Shown here one piece after another: positions 40,940 through 52,400 of a stretch of 64,000 nt of DNA; position 1 is the stretch's first letter, and every line of letters begins with the position of its first letter. Under the pieces are notes generated by a model that made no database searches, was not told the DNA's origin, and saw nothing but the letters and a program-made list of their open reading frames with translations. This DNA is from Terrisporobacter glycolicus ATCC 14880 = DSM 1288. Its GTDB lineage: Bacteria > Bacillota > Clostridia > Peptostreptococcales > Peptostreptococcaceae. A program made the translations under genes and the position numbers. The DNA is taken from positions 3,472,001-3,536,000 of the forward strand of contig NZ_CP117523.1 in NCBI RefSeq assembly GCF_036812735.1, given 5' to 3'.

Positions 40940-43900
40940 CTAACTATATTCTATTTTCACTCTAGATCCTTTGCCTACATCACATGGACTAACCAATAGT
41001 TTTACTGGTACTCTATTTTTTAGCTCCTCCACATGTGAAATTATACCTATACTTAGTTGATCATTATGAAGATTTTCTAAGGACTCCATAACTACATCTA
41101 GTAATTCTACATCTAAAGATCCAAAACCTTCGTCTAAGAAGAAGAACTCCAAAGGACTACTTCCTTTTAATTGTATTTGAGATGATAATGCAAGCGCTAA
41201 AGACAATGATGTTAAGAATGTCTCTCCTCCTGATAGTGAATCAACACTTCTTCTTTGTCCACCATTCATATTATCTCTCATTATAAAGTTTAGATTTTCA
41301 TCTATTTCTAGTGCATATCTACCTCTAGTTATAGAACCTAATCTTTTTGATGCTTCTAATGCAATATATTTAAGTTGATTCGTTGCAACATATTCTACAA
41401 ACTTATTTCCCATTATTAATTTATTTATTTCATCTAATAAAGATAATTCATGTTCAACTTTTTTAACTTCTTTAGTTAATTCTTTTATTGATAATAAAGA
41501 TTTTTCAATATTTTTAAGCTCATTTTCCTTTGAACCAATATTTTTTCTTAAATTAGCTATCTCATTTTTTAATGAATTAATTGAGATATGAAGATTTTCA
41601 AAGTCTTCAGCTTTTATATTTCTTCCTTTTAATTTTTTATTTAAATCAGATATTTTTACTATTAAGTATTTAGTCTCTTCATCAAAATATTCTATTTCAC
41701 CTTTGTATTTATCTTTTTCTTCTCTTGGTAAAATAGATTTTTCCACAGAATTAACGCAGTCAAATTTATTGTCTATTAATAATGTTGTTAATGTTTGATT
41801 TTTACTTTCTAAGTGTTTTTTAGCCTGAGATAAAATACCATCTTTACTACTTTTTAATTTTGTATTTTCATCAAAATCATGTTTCTTATTAACTAACTCT
41901 TCATGTAGTTCCTTTTCATTATTTGCTATTCTATCAATATTTTTTATAGTAGATTCTAATAGTTTTGCTGGTGAAACACCCTTAGCTATTTTGTTCAACT
42001 CTTCTTCTTTGTTTTTTAATTCTTTATATTTAGTATCTCTAAGTTGAATCAAATTAGAAAGTTTCTTGTCGATCTCATTAAATAAGCTGTCTTTTTCCTT
42101 AAGTTCCTTATCTAAAGTTTCTTTTTCTTTATTTAGAATCGACATTTCCTTATTTAACTTTTCAATTTTCTTTTCATTTTCTCCAATTTCTTTTACCTTA
42201 GATCCTAAATCATTAAATTTAACTTTAGATTTTAATCCTAAGTATTCTAAATTAAGATTATCATACTTTTTATTTAAGTTATCCATTTTTTCTTTTAATT
42301 CAGTACTTAATTTCCTATCTAAATTTAAATTTTCCTTTATTTTAACTTCTTCTTTTTCCACATCATATTTTAAATCTTTTATCTTGTATGTTTCTTCAAC
42401 TGTCTTGTTTTTATCTTCTTCCCAAGATAATACTTTTTCTTCTAGTATTTTTAGTTCCTTTTGTTTTATTTCTATTTCTTTTTCCAATGAAGAAGAATTA
42501 TAGTCTCCTAATTTCACTGATAACTCGCTTAAAGTTTTTCTTTTTATACTTTCAAATGAATTAATTTCTGTATTCTTCAAAGCTAGTTCATCATAATTTT
42601 GTTTTTCTTTATTGTACTCCTCTTCTAATTTTTTAATTTTCTCTTCAATTAGTTTGGCTTCTTCTAAATTGGCGTTAACATAAATTTTTTCATGATGAGT
42701 AGATCCACAAACAGGACAAGGTTCGTTTTCTTTTAATTCTTCTCTTAAATAAGCTGCCATATTTTTATATATTAGGCTTTCTTGTTCCTCTTTTAAATCT
42801 TCTATAGTTTTATTTATTCTTTGTAATTTTTCACTACATTCATTTAAATATCTTTGATTTTCAAATTTACTTTTTTCATTCTTGTTTAAATCATCTTTAA
42901 TAGAATTAATTTGTTTTTCATAATCCTTTGTATTTTCCAATCTTGATTTTAAATTATGTAGATATTCTTTTTCACTTGATACTATCTTGTTATCTCCAGG
43001 ACAATTTCTATTTAAAGTTTCCTGATGATCTAAAAGTTTTTTTAGTTTTTCATTTACTGATGATTTATTCTTTTCCACATCAATATTTTTAAACTTCAAA
43101 TCTTCTATTCTTTTACTTACATCTTTTAATAATTTATTATTTTCTTCTTTTTCCACACTTAATTTTTTTAAATCTTCTTCTTTATTATAAGCTTCAAATA
43201 TATTTTCTTTTAACTCTGTACTTATACTTAAAGATTCAATATTTTTATTATTGTATTGAATTTTTTTATATTTATTATCAACTTGATTTTGTAAATCAAT
43301 TATTAGTTTTTCTAAACCTTCTTTTTCCTTATTATCTATATCAATTTCTTTTTTTAACTCTTTAATATCATTATTTAAAACTTCTATTTTCTCTTCTAAA
43401 TCTATTCCTCTTTGAAGTTTACTTTTTTCTTCAATTAATAAAGGTATCTTTTCATTTTTAGCTTTCTTTGCTTCTTCATATCGAATGGATAATAAATCTA
43501 TTTCTTTTTTAATATTAATTATAATTCCTTCTAATTTTTCAACTTCATTAGAGTTTTCATATATATCTTTTTCTAATATTTTTATGTCATTTATATGAGG
43601 AATAATAGTTTCTCCTCTTTCACTTCTTTCAATTGCTTCTCTTTTTATATTAATTTCTTTTTCTTTTAAATCTATTTGTAATTTTCTATCTATATGTTTT
43701 TGTAAAGATTTTTGATCTTCGAATATTATTTTATTTTCTTCAAATTCTTTTTCAGCTTTTAATAAGTCTTCATTTTTAATTTTTTCTAGATTCTTAGCTT
43801 GTAAAAGTTCTTCTTTAATTTCCTCGTATAATTCTTCTGTAATCCCTTCATGTTGACTAAGTTTACCATTTAAACTGGTTAAATCTTCTTTTGACGTATT

Positions 43901-44470
43901 TCTTCTTATCTTAACCTTAGTTGAAAGCTTTTCACCATATTTTTCAAGATTAAATATTCTTTCAAGCATTTTTCTTCTATCTCTATCTTGTAGTTTTAAA
44001 AACTCACTAAACTTACCTTGAGGTAAAACTACAGATCTTGTAAAATCATCAGAAGTTAATCCTATAATATCTTGAATTTTACTTTTTACTTCTCCAACCT
44101 TGTCAGCAAGTACGTTTATATCTTCGTTGTCTTTTATTTCTCCTAAAAGCACCCTGGAAGTTTTAGTACCTCCTGCTGGTGTATTTTTTATAGTTCTTTC
44201 AACAAAATATCTTTTTCTGTTATTTTTACTTCCTATCTCAAATTCATAATTTACAATTGCTTTTTCACAGCTAGAATTTATATAATCAGTAGTATCTCTA
44301 GAAATATCTCCATACAAAGCTATAGTTATGGCATCTAATATAGTAGATTTACCACTTCCCGTATTACCAAAAATACCAAACAATCCTCTTGATGTTAGCT
44401 TTTCAAAATCTATGGTTTGCTTATCAGTATAACTATTTAACCCCGTTAGTTCTAATTTAATTGGTCTCAT
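40940..44470 (-). CDS. sbcC: exonuclease SbcC (Rad50-like ATPase)
   Basis: This large SMC-type ATPase works with SbcD to cut hairpins and blocked DNA ends. The N-terminus has Walker A GIFGNTGSGKSTILDAI, and long charged coiled coils flank the zinc hook CPVCGSTHHE near residue 585. The C-terminus has DSLSGGETFLTSLSLALALS, the ABC signature, then LDEGFGSLD (Walker B). The start is 44470 (MRPIKLELTG), overlapping the sbcD stop; the longer GTG at 44479 lacks a useful site. 1,176 aa, normal length. Last gene of the operon. Confidence 0.93.
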   Translation of the reverse strand: MRPIKLELTGLNSYTDKQTIDFEKLTSRGLFGIFGNTGSGKSTILDAITIALYGDISRDTTDYINSSCEKAIVNYEFEIGSKNNRKRYFVERTIKNTPAGGTKTSRVLLGEIKDNEDINVLADKVGEVKSKIQDIIGLTSDDFTRSVVLPQGKFSEFLKLQDRDRRKMLERIFNLEKYGEKLSTKVKIRRNTSKEDLTSLNGKLSQHEGITEELYEEIKEELLQAKNLEKIKNEDLLKAEKEFEENKIIFEDQKSLQKHIDRKLQIDLKEKEINIKREAIERSERGETIIPHINDIKILEKDIYENSNEVEKLEGIIINIKKEIDLLSIRYEEAKKAKNEKIPLLIEEKSKLQRGIDLEEKIEVLNNDIKELKKEIDIDNKEKEGLEKLIIDLQNQVDNKYKKIQYNNKNIESLSISTELKENIFEAYNKEEDLKKLSVEKEENNKLLKDVSKRIEDLKFKNIDVEKNKSSVNEKLKKLLDHQETLNRNCPGDNKIVSSEKEYLHNLKSRLENTKDYEKQINSIKDDLNKNEKSKFENQRYLNECSEKLQRINKTIEDLKEEQESLIYKNMAAYLREELKENEPCPVCGSTHHEKIYVNANLEEAKLIEEKIKKLEEEYNKEKQNYDELALKNTEINSFESIKRKTLSELSVKLGDYNSSSLEKEIEIKQKELKILEEKVLSWEEDKNKTVEETYKIKDLKYDVEKEEVKIKENLNLDRKLSTELKEKMDNLNKKYDNLNLEYLGLKSKVKFNDLGSKVKEIGENEKKIEKLNKEMSILNKEKETLDKELKEKDSLFNEIDKKLSNLIQLRDTKYKELKNKEEELNKIAKGVSPAKLLESTIKNIDRIANNEKELHEELVNKKHDFDENTKLKSSKDGILSQAKKHLESKNQTLTTLLIDNKFDCVNSVEKSILPREEKDKYKGEIEYFDEETKYLIVKISDLNKKLKGRNIKAEDFENLHISINSLKNEIANLRKNIGSKENELKNIEKSLLSIKELTKEVKKVEHELSLLDEINKLIMGNKFVEYVATNQLKYIALEASKRLGSITRGRYALEIDENLNFIMRDNMNGGQRRSVDSLSGGETFLTSLSLALALSSQIQLKGSSPLEFFFLDEGFGSLDVELLDVVMESLENLHNDQLSIGIISHVEELKNRVPVKLLVSPCDVGKGSRVKIEYS

Positions 44471-45668
44471 CGTCTTCACCCTCTTCGCTTACTATGTTTA
44501 AGAATAAGTCCATAAGCTCTCCCCTTGGCTCACATTTTTCTTTGAATTTGTAAAAATCGCTAAATAATTGGGCCATAGATTTTTCCTTTAAGTCGATTTC
44601 TTCCGCCTCATATTCAGAGGTAATAATTGGTTTTATCTCAATAATATCTCTTAAATAAGATTTCATTTTCTTTATATGTTCTTGACTTATAACTTCATCT
44701 GTTTTTATTTCAAAGTAAGACCATATGTCTCTGTCTTTATTTTCTTCGCATACTTTTAAAGCTTCTTCTATGCCATCACATTTGAAAACCTCAATAGGCT
44801 TATAATTATTAAAGTATATAGTTTCTATTGAAGGTTCTTCATTTGCATGTATTTCTACTATATTTGCTCCTTTAGCATAAATTCTCTCTTTTACGCTATA
44901 TTGTAGTGGTGATCCTGAATAATATACATTTAATCTTTCAGATGCTTTTTGTGGCTTATGTAAATGTCCTAAAGCAGTATATTGAGATTTTTGTGGTAAA
45001 TCACGCTTATCAACTACAAGACTTCCTCCTAGTTGTATTTGTCTTTCTGAGTCAGATGGATCACCTCCACATACAAATAAATGAGATACAGCTATGTTTA
45101 TGCTATCTTCTTCAAAGTTTTCTTCTAAATTTCTGAAGATATCACCTATTTTGTTAGAGTATGTTCTTTGTAGTTCTTCTTCACTCTCCACATCTTTCAT
45201 TGCATCATTTAATCTTTTCTCACTTGGATAAGGCAATGTAATTACAGTTACTTTCTCTCCCTTAATGTTTAATTTTAAACATCCCTCACTGGCTTTCACT
45301 ATTTCATAACCTTTATATTTTTCCTCAGTTGCACTGCTTAATGGATATCCTAAAATTATAATTCCTTGCTCTTTTGCAAGAGGTGATACAGCAGATAATC
45401 TTTCTGGATTATCATGATTACCTGCTATAATTAGTACACATCTATTTCCATCATCAGCTAATCTACTAACTGTTTTATAAAATAAGGTTTCTGCCCCGGC
45501 TGGAGGATTTGAAGTATCATACACATCTCCAGCAATAATAACCATATCTATGTTGTTTTCTTCAACAATTTTTATAAAATCGTTGCAGAACTTTTCTTGT
45601 TCCTCTAATCTTGAATGGCCTTCCAAATTTTTACCTATATGCCAATCTGATGTATGAATAAATTTCAT
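44457..45668 (-). CDS. sbcD: exonuclease SbcD (Mre11-like nuclease)
   Basis: The phosphoesterase motifs are HTSDWHIGKN at the N-terminus, AGDVYDTSNPP, IAGNHDNPERL, SHLFVCGG and ALGHLHKPQ. The protein (403 aa) is the nuclease partner of SbcC, and the genes overlap by 14 nt. It follows addA after 18 nt with AGGAGCC. So double-strand-end processing by AddAB and SbcCD is co-expressed here. Confidence 0.93.
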   Translation of the reverse strand: MKFIHTSDWHIGKNLEGHSRLEEQEKFCNDFIKIVEENNIDMVIIAGDVYDTSNPPAGAETLFYKTVSRLADDGNRCVLIIAGNHDNPERLSAVSPLAKEQGIIILGYPLSSATEEKYKGYEIVKASEGCLKLNIKGEKVTVITLPYPSEKRLNDAMKDVESEEELQRTYSNKIGDIFRNLEENFEEDSINIAVSHLFVCGGDPSDSERQIQLGGSLVVDKRDLPQKSQYTALGHLHKPQKASERLNVYYSGSPLQYSVKERIYAKGANIVEIHANEEPSIETIYFNNYKPIEVFKCDGIEEALKVCEENKDRDIWSYFEIKTDEVISQEHIKKMKSYLRDIIEIKPIITSEYEAEEIDLKEKSMAQLFSDFYKFKEKCEPRGELMDLFLNIVSEEGEDDETN

Positions 45669-45686
45669 GGCTCCTCCTTTAATTTT

Positions 45687-48600
45687 TTATAATTTAATTT
45701 CTTCATCTATATTAAATAGATATAAATACTTTTCTTTAACTTTTTTACCCGTAAGCTTATTTAAAGCCTCTGCATATAAGTCTAACTGTTTTTCATATCT
45801 ATTTATTACATCTTGTTTGTTATCTTCATCTATATAGTCTGTTTTATAGTCTAATATTACTATTTCATCTTCTTCCTCAAAGTATAAGTCAATTATACCT
45901 CTAAGCATTAGACTCTCCTCTTCATAGGTTGCCCTATTATTTTGAATATCTTCATTATTTAAATAAATATCGTTCATTTTTATCTGAGAATAAATACTTT
46001 GCTCTCTTTTTATTAAATGCGATGATAATGCTCTTTTTCCTATATTAGATTTGAAGAATTTATATATTTTAAAAGGATTAATAACTAGTGATTGTTTTTC
46101 ACTTATTATTTCTCTTTTAATTAAATCTTTAATTTGAGTTTTTATTTCATCTATCGTATTTATTTTATCTAAATCAAGAACTTCCATAACTAGATGGACT
46201 ATTGTACCCCTTTCCTGAGGGCTTATTTTATTCTTTGCTTCACTTTCTTGAATAAATAATGGTCTTTTTAAAGTTATTTTTTCTTCATACAAAGGTTGTG
46301 AATAATCTTCTTCATGAATACTTTGCATTTTTTTGATTTCTGATACAGATATACTGGCAGAAACTTTTACACTTTCTTTGTAAGGATATAAGTAATTTAA
46401 CTTTTCACTTATTTCCTCCTTATAATCAGCTTCAGTACTTTTTTCTTCCATTTCTTTTAGTAATGTTTCTATATTAGTTTCTTCTTCTTTTTCTTCAACT
46501 ATTACATCTTCTTTTTCCCATGTGTCTAAAGACCATTTAGAGTCATGATTAGATTGTGATAAAGTTTCTATATCATAGGCTTTTCTTATTTCCTTAAAGT
46601 CTTTATGTTTTAATACAGAAGGCATAATCCAATCTAGATAATTTCTAGCTTTTAACACATCATACTGAGAAACTGGATTATCACCATCTAAGTTTTTGCC
46701 CCACTTATGTAGTGTTCCTGGAATATCTTTTACAGCACCAGTTAATATAAGTTTTTCTTTTGCTCTTGTTAAAGCAACATATAAAATTCTCATTTCTTCT
46801 GAAAGATTTTCCAAGTTCATCTTATATTTTAAAGCCTCTTTTGCAATACTTGGATAAGAAATACGTCTATCTATATCTACAAGCTGTGGCCCGAAACCTA
46901 ATTCATAGTGATATAACATATCCTTTTTAAAGTCCATTGTGTTGAAGTTTTTGCTCATGGCAGAGCAGAATACTATTGGGAACTCTAGTCCTTTACTTTT
47001 ATGTATAGACATTATTCTTACAACATTGGCATTTTCACCAAGAGTTTTGGCACTTCCCATATCTGAGTTGGATTTTTTTATTTTATTTATAAAGTTTATA
47101 AAATTGAAGATTCCTTTAAAACTTGTTTCTTCAAACTGCTTTGCTCTTTCAAATAAAATCTTTAAGTTAGCTTGCCTTTGACTTCCACTTGGAAGTGCTC
47201 CTACATAAGCATAATATCCACTTTTCATGTATAAATGCCATAAAAACTCATCTGTACTCATATACAAAGATTTTTCTTTATATTCTTTTAATTCTCTTAA
47301 AAAACTTCTACATTTTTCTCTTATTTCCTTCTTTCCATCATCTTCACTTTCACTAATTAATCTTATACATTCATAAAGGTTTGTATTGTTGTTTTCCAAT
47401 CTAATATCTATAAAATCTTCTGGTGTAAATGAAGTACAAGGAAGTATTGGTGATTTTAAAACAGATAGTAAAGGTATATCTTGCATTGGATTATCTATTA
47501 TTCTTAAAAATGCCATTACAGTTTTAATTTCTATAGTATCAAAGTATCCCATTCCCGTATCTGCATAAGTAGGTATTCCCATATTTATTAATTCATCGGC
47601 AAATACTGGAGCCCACGCAGATGTTGCTCTAAGTAAAATCACTATGTCTTTAAAATCTACCACTCTATAATCATCTAACTTTTTATCATATACTTTATGT
47701 ATATTTCCTTCTTCATCTGGCAACATTAAATTTTTGATTATTTTCCCAACCATACGAGCTTCCAATTGTATATTATCTAACTCTTCTTCTGGTTGTTCTT
47801 CTTCATTTTGGTTTTCTTCAGTAGTTTTTTGAGCTTTTTCCATTAGATGAATTTCTGTAGGTCCTCCCACAATTACTTTTTCTTCTAGGTTTTCTTTAAA
47901 AGAAGCTCCTAAGTTTAATGCCTCTTCTTCTGTATATTCAATTTCACCTATGTTTTTACTCATAATATTTTCAAATACATAGTTACAGCTGTCTATAACT
48001 TCTTTTCTACTTCTAAAGTTTTTATAAAGCATTATTTTTCTATTTTTTTCACCTTTTTTCGTACCATAAGTAGCATATTTGTCTAAGAAAATTTCTGGCT
48101 TAGCTTGTCTAAATCTATAAATACTTTGCTTAACATCTCCAACCATAAATCTATTTTGGGTTTTAGTTTTTGCTATAGTTGAAAGTAAAACTTCTTGTAC
48201 AAAGTTTGAATCTTGGTACTCATCTATAAATATTTCATAAAACTTATCTCTGTACTCTAGAGCTATATCACTTCCTATAGCTTTACCATGCTCATCTTCT
48301 AAAAATTCTCCATTTTCATCTTTTTTTATTAATATGTCTAGAGCAAAATGTTCAATATCATTAAAGTCGATTATACCTTTTTCTCTTTTTCTTTCACTAT
48401 ATAACTCAATAAAACTTTTAAGTATTTTACTTAAAGAACCTACTACAGGATATAACATTTTTATTTCTTTGTTTAAATCAGAAATATTTTTGTTAAACGT
48501 GGAACTTTGTATAGACTCTAAAGATTTTTTTGCATCATCTCTAATTTTTTTAGCTTTATCTTTAGCATCTTTTATATATTCCTCTGCTCCCTTAGGAATT

Positions 48601-49472
48601 CTTTTTACTCCTTTTGCATAATTTTCAAATTCCAAAGAAATAGCCGCTCTATATGCCTCTTCCCAATTTTCTTCACAACTATCCAGTAATCTTTTTATCA
48701 TTTTATACTCTATTTTTAATTTATCGGCAAAAGTTTCTAATTCTTCAATACCTTCCACCATTTCTAGTGCTTTATCAAAGTTTTTAACTATACCATTAAT
48801 TTGAATTTTTATAGTATCTAAAATAATTTTTGCCCACTTTGATGTGGAAAAATCAAAATTATCATCTATATTAAAGTCATTTACACTGTCTTCTAACCAT
48901 TTCATTGGATAAGGTGAAGACATTACAAAAGAATAAATACTAAGTACCATTTGTTGTAAGTTAGTATCTCCTCTCTTTTCACTGTAGCTCTCCACTAATT
49001 TATAAAAATCATCTTCTTTTTCTTCATAAAACTCTTCAAAAATTTCTTCTATTGTTTCTAACTTTAAAATACTACATTCTGTTTCGTCACCTATTCTAAA
49101 ATTAGGGTCTAGATCGATTTTATGGAAGTTTGATTTAATAACCTCCAAACAAAAGGAATGTATTGTCGTTATACTAGCTTTATTTAAAAGCACTAGCTGA
49201 TTTTGTAAATGGCTATCTTCTGGATTTTTCTCCAATGCCTTACCTATAGCATCTCCAATTCTTTCTCTCATTTCCGCTGCTGCTGCATTGGTAAAGGTAA
49301 CTACTAGTAAGCTATCTATGTCTACAGGTTTTTCTTTATTCGTTATTATTTGTATTATTCTTTCAACTAATACTGCTGTTTTTCCCGAGCCAGCAGCTGC
49401 TGCTACTAGTAGATTGCAATCTCTACTATCTATTACTGCTTGTTGTTCATCAGTCCATTTTGGTGAGCTCAC
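45687..49472 (-). CDS. addA: helicase-nuclease AddA
   Basis: The 1,261-aa protein is a UvrD-type helicase with nuclease domain. The N-terminus has Walker A AAAAGSGKTAVLVERI, then VTFTNAAAAEMRERI, IDEYQDSNFVQ (DExx box), SIHKSKGLEFPIVF and VALTRAKEKLIL (motifs V and VI). The C-terminal PD-(D/E)xK site includes RGIIDLYFEEE and ILDYKTDYI. The GTG start at 49472 overlaps the final G of the addB stop, after GGAGGTTAAGAAATA. AddAB resects double-strand ends up to a Chi-like site. Confidence 0.94.
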   Translation of the reverse strand: MSSPKWTDEQQAVIDSRDCNLLVAAAAGSGKTAVLVERIIQIITNKEKPVDIDSLLVVTFTNAAAAEMRERIGDAIGKALEKNPEDSHLQNQLVLLNKASITTIHSFCLEVIKSNFHKIDLDPNFRIGDETECSILKLETIEEIFEEFYEEKEDDFYKLVESYSEKRGDTNLQQMVLSIYSFVMSSPYPMKWLEDSVNDFNIDDNFDFSTSKWAKIILDTIKIQINGIVKNFDKALEMVEGIEELETFADKLKIEYKMIKRLLDSCEENWEEAYRAAISLEFENYAKGVKRIPKGAEEYIKDAKDKAKKIRDDAKKSLESIQSSTFNKNISDLNKEIKMLYPVVGSLSKILKSFIELYSERKREKGIIDFNDIEHFALDILIKKDENGEFLEDEHGKAIGSDIALEYRDKFYEIFIDEYQDSNFVQEVLLSTIAKTKTQNRFMVGDVKQSIYRFRQAKPEIFLDKYATYGTKKGEKNRKIMLYKNFRSRKEVIDSCNYVFENIMSKNIGEIEYTEEEALNLGASFKENLEEKVIVGGPTEIHLMEKAQKTTEENQNEEEQPEEELDNIQLEARMVGKIIKNLMLPDEEGNIHKVYDKKLDDYRVVDFKDIVILLRATSAWAPVFADELINMGIPTYADTGMGYFDTIEIKTVMAFLRIIDNPMQDIPLLSVLKSPILPCTSFTPEDFIDIRLENNNTNLYECIRLISESEDDGKKEIREKCRSFLRELKEYKEKSLYMSTDEFLWHLYMKSGYYAYVGALPSGSQRQANLKILFERAKQFEETSFKGIFNFINFINKIKKSNSDMGSAKTLGENANVVRIMSIHKSKGLEFPIVFCSAMSKNFNTMDFKKDMLYHYELGFGPQLVDIDRRISYPSIAKEALKYKMNLENLSEEMRILYVALTRAKEKLILTGAVKDIPGTLHKWGKNLDGDNPVSQYDVLKARNYLDWIMPSVLKHKDFKEIRKAYDIETLSQSNHDSKWSLDTWEKEDVIVEEKEEETNIETLLKEMEEKSTEADYKEEISEKLNYLYPYKESVKVSASISVSEIKKMQSIHEEDYSQPLYEEKITLKRPLFIQESEAKNKISPQERGTIVHLVMEVLDLDKINTIDEIKTQIKDLIKREIISEKQSLVINPFKIYKFFKSNIGKRALSSHLIKREQSIYSQIKMNDIYLNNEDIQNNRATYEEESLMLRGIIDLYFEEEDEIVILDYKTDYIDEDNKQDVINRYEKQLDLYAEALNKLTGKKVKEKYLYLFNIDEEIKL

Positions 49473-52400
49473 TATTTCTTAACCTCCTTCTCCATTAGTT
49501 TTATTACTTCTTCATCGCTTTTATCATTAAGAATTGTATACGTATTTCCTTTTATTGATGGATCAAACTGGCAAATTGATGAATAAGTACAGAAATCACA
49601 AGATGTCCCATTTTTATTTTTACATGGAATTATGCTTATATCTCCTCCTACCATTCTTTCACAAAGGTCTTTTACTTCGTGTTTTACATATGCTCTTAAT
49701 ATATCAAACTCTGGCTCTGTAACTCCTTTGGTATATCTACCTATATTTCCATTTTTGTCAAAATTAGCTGGTATAACTAAAGATGTTTTTCGCTCTCCTT
49801 CTTTAAGAGACATATCCATTTCTCCGATAATGTCTACATCTTTTAACACCAATCCGTTCATTCTAAGTTTTTTTAATATTTCTTCATTTATTACAGCATC
49901 CTTTTGGTCTTCGTTGCTTCTTACAATAGGGTTATCTATTCTGTTATAAAGAATAGCTGCTGGTTTTAAGTTTGATTTTTTATGTCTATCACTGTCTATA
50001 ATTGCGTCTAAATAAACTAATAACTGCAATTGTAATCCATAATAAACTTCTGTTAAGTTAATAGATTTATCTCCAGATTTATAATCTATAATACGAATAT
50101 ATTTGCTATCATCTTTTTCCAACTCATCTATTCTATCTATTTGACCTACTAAAGTTACTTCTTGGCCATCATTTAATACTAATTTTATAGGTGGGTATTT
50201 CCCATTTTTCCTAAAACTAACTTCGTAGTCAACAGGTTCAAAGTTTCCTTGTTTTATTTGCATAGAAATAATACTAATTGCTGAAACTAGCATCTTTTTC
50301 AATCTATATGCCAAATACTTGTATCTTTCAGAAGAATTTAAGATAAACCCAGGTATTTTGCTTATCATTTCATCTACAATAATAGATACTCTACTTCTAA
50401 TATAGTCTTCATCTATTTCATGCCAATTTAATTTATCTTTGTTTAAAGATTTAGAGAAAATATCAAGTATATTATGTATAAATGAACCTAGGTCTGGTGC
50501 TGTAAAAGAATATTCTTTTCTTTCCTGTGCTTTTAACCCATATTGAATAAAATATGAGAATGGACACTGAGCATATCTTTCTAGCTTGGAAATACTTAAG
50601 TTTTTATTTTCATATAATTGTTTAATTTTTTCTCTTTCTACTTTTTCCACTTGGTTGGTATAGCTTAGTCCGCTTACTACTTTTTCCAACTTATTCTTAT
50701 ATTCTTCGTCACCTAAGAAATATCTATATAAATCTAGATAAACTTCATTAATATCTCCTCTAATTTCAAATTCCTTAATAGCATTAATTAGCTCATTAAA
50801 AGTAGGTGCTTTTACTGTTATATTGTCTAAAGCTGTATCCGTAGAATTATCCAGACCTTTCAGCACATAACTTTTTATGTTAATATTAGGGAATATCTTT
50901 TTAAGTCTAGATATAATTATAGAAGGTCTTAGAGTCTTCCCTTCATGATCTGATATGGGATAACTTATTGTTAAGTTTTCACTCGTATAAGTTAATGCCT
51001 TATAAACTAAAAATTGCTCTTCATAAGTCTTTGTCTTACTATCTATATCAACTTCTATTCCTTTTTCACCTAAAGAATTTCTGTCTTTATCACTTAAAAG
51101 CCCACTTTCCTTTGAAATCAGTGGGAATATACCATCAGTAGTTCCTATTAAATAAAGATGTTTTGTGTTTGAGTTTTTCATTCTGTCCACAGAACTTACT
51201 AAAACTTGGTCCATACTTGGAGGCACAAGTCCTAACTCATACTCATCAAATCCTAAACTTATTACCTTCATAAATTTATCCAAAGATATTTTTTCATCAC
51301 CCATTAACTCTACCATTTGATCAAGTATATCTACTACTATTTGCCAAACTTGTGAGTATTCTTTAGCAATTTCCAAATCGCCTTTTTCATTGAAGTTGTT
51401 AATTAATTTTTCTAAAGTTTCTTCTATATTAATATCCAATAAAAACTCATACACATAAGTACATATTTCTTTGACAGTTTTATTTTTCTTATCCAGCTTA
51501 TTTTGCAGTTTTATAATCGGTTCTAATATTTGATTTCTAGTTTCATTGATTCTTTCTTTTTGCTCCAAATCAAATTCACTTTCTTCTGCCAAATAATTTT
51601 GATTAACTTTATACTCCCATTTTTCTTCAAACCACTTTTTACCTGTAATTCCGTTTTGAAGTACATAATTTTCAAGTAAACTTATATCTTCATCACTTAC
51701 ACCTATAAGTCCACTTTTCAAATATCTAAACATTGTCTCATAAGAATACCTTCTGTTTCTCATTTCTAATGCAGAAAGAATTAAGACTATAATAGGATTA
51801 CTCTTTGCCTCTCTTTTTGAGTCTATAAAGTTTGGAATTTCATATTCCTTAAAAATTGAACGCACTAAAAAATCATATCTATTTAAATCTCTTGTTGCCA
51901 CAGTTATATCTTTATATCTTGCTTTTTGCTCTCTAACTAAATGAACTATATCCTTTGCCACTTGTTCTACTTCATCATATAAATTATTAAATTCTTTAAT
52001 TTTTATATGCTCAGTTTCTTTTTCATATTTTCTATAAGGATATGCATGATAAAAAGCTTCTAAATGTTGCAATTCTTCATTCCCATTAAATCTTTTTACA
52101 TTTTCATTATTTAAATTTATGTTAGTATGAATTTTTACACCTTCTTCTGCCGCAATTTTATATAGCTTTTCATAAGTATATTTTGTTCTTGAGAAGGCAT
52201 CATTTTTTGAATATGTAAATTGAGTTAAAGAATCTATAGTTAAGGAAATATAAACTTCTTTAGCTTGTTTTAATAATTCTTTTAAAATACTGTACTGATT
52301 TGGTGTAAAACCAGTAAATTCATCTATATAAATGTAAGCATCTTTAAAGTAATCACATTGTTGTAATTTTGAACCTAAAGATGTTAATAAATCTTGAGAA

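Noticed and set aside
42066-42503. 145-codon plus-strand frame antisense to sbcC
   Set aside because: It is a shadow of the low-complexity Glu/Lys coiled coil, read as Ser/Phe/Leu, with no ribosome site.
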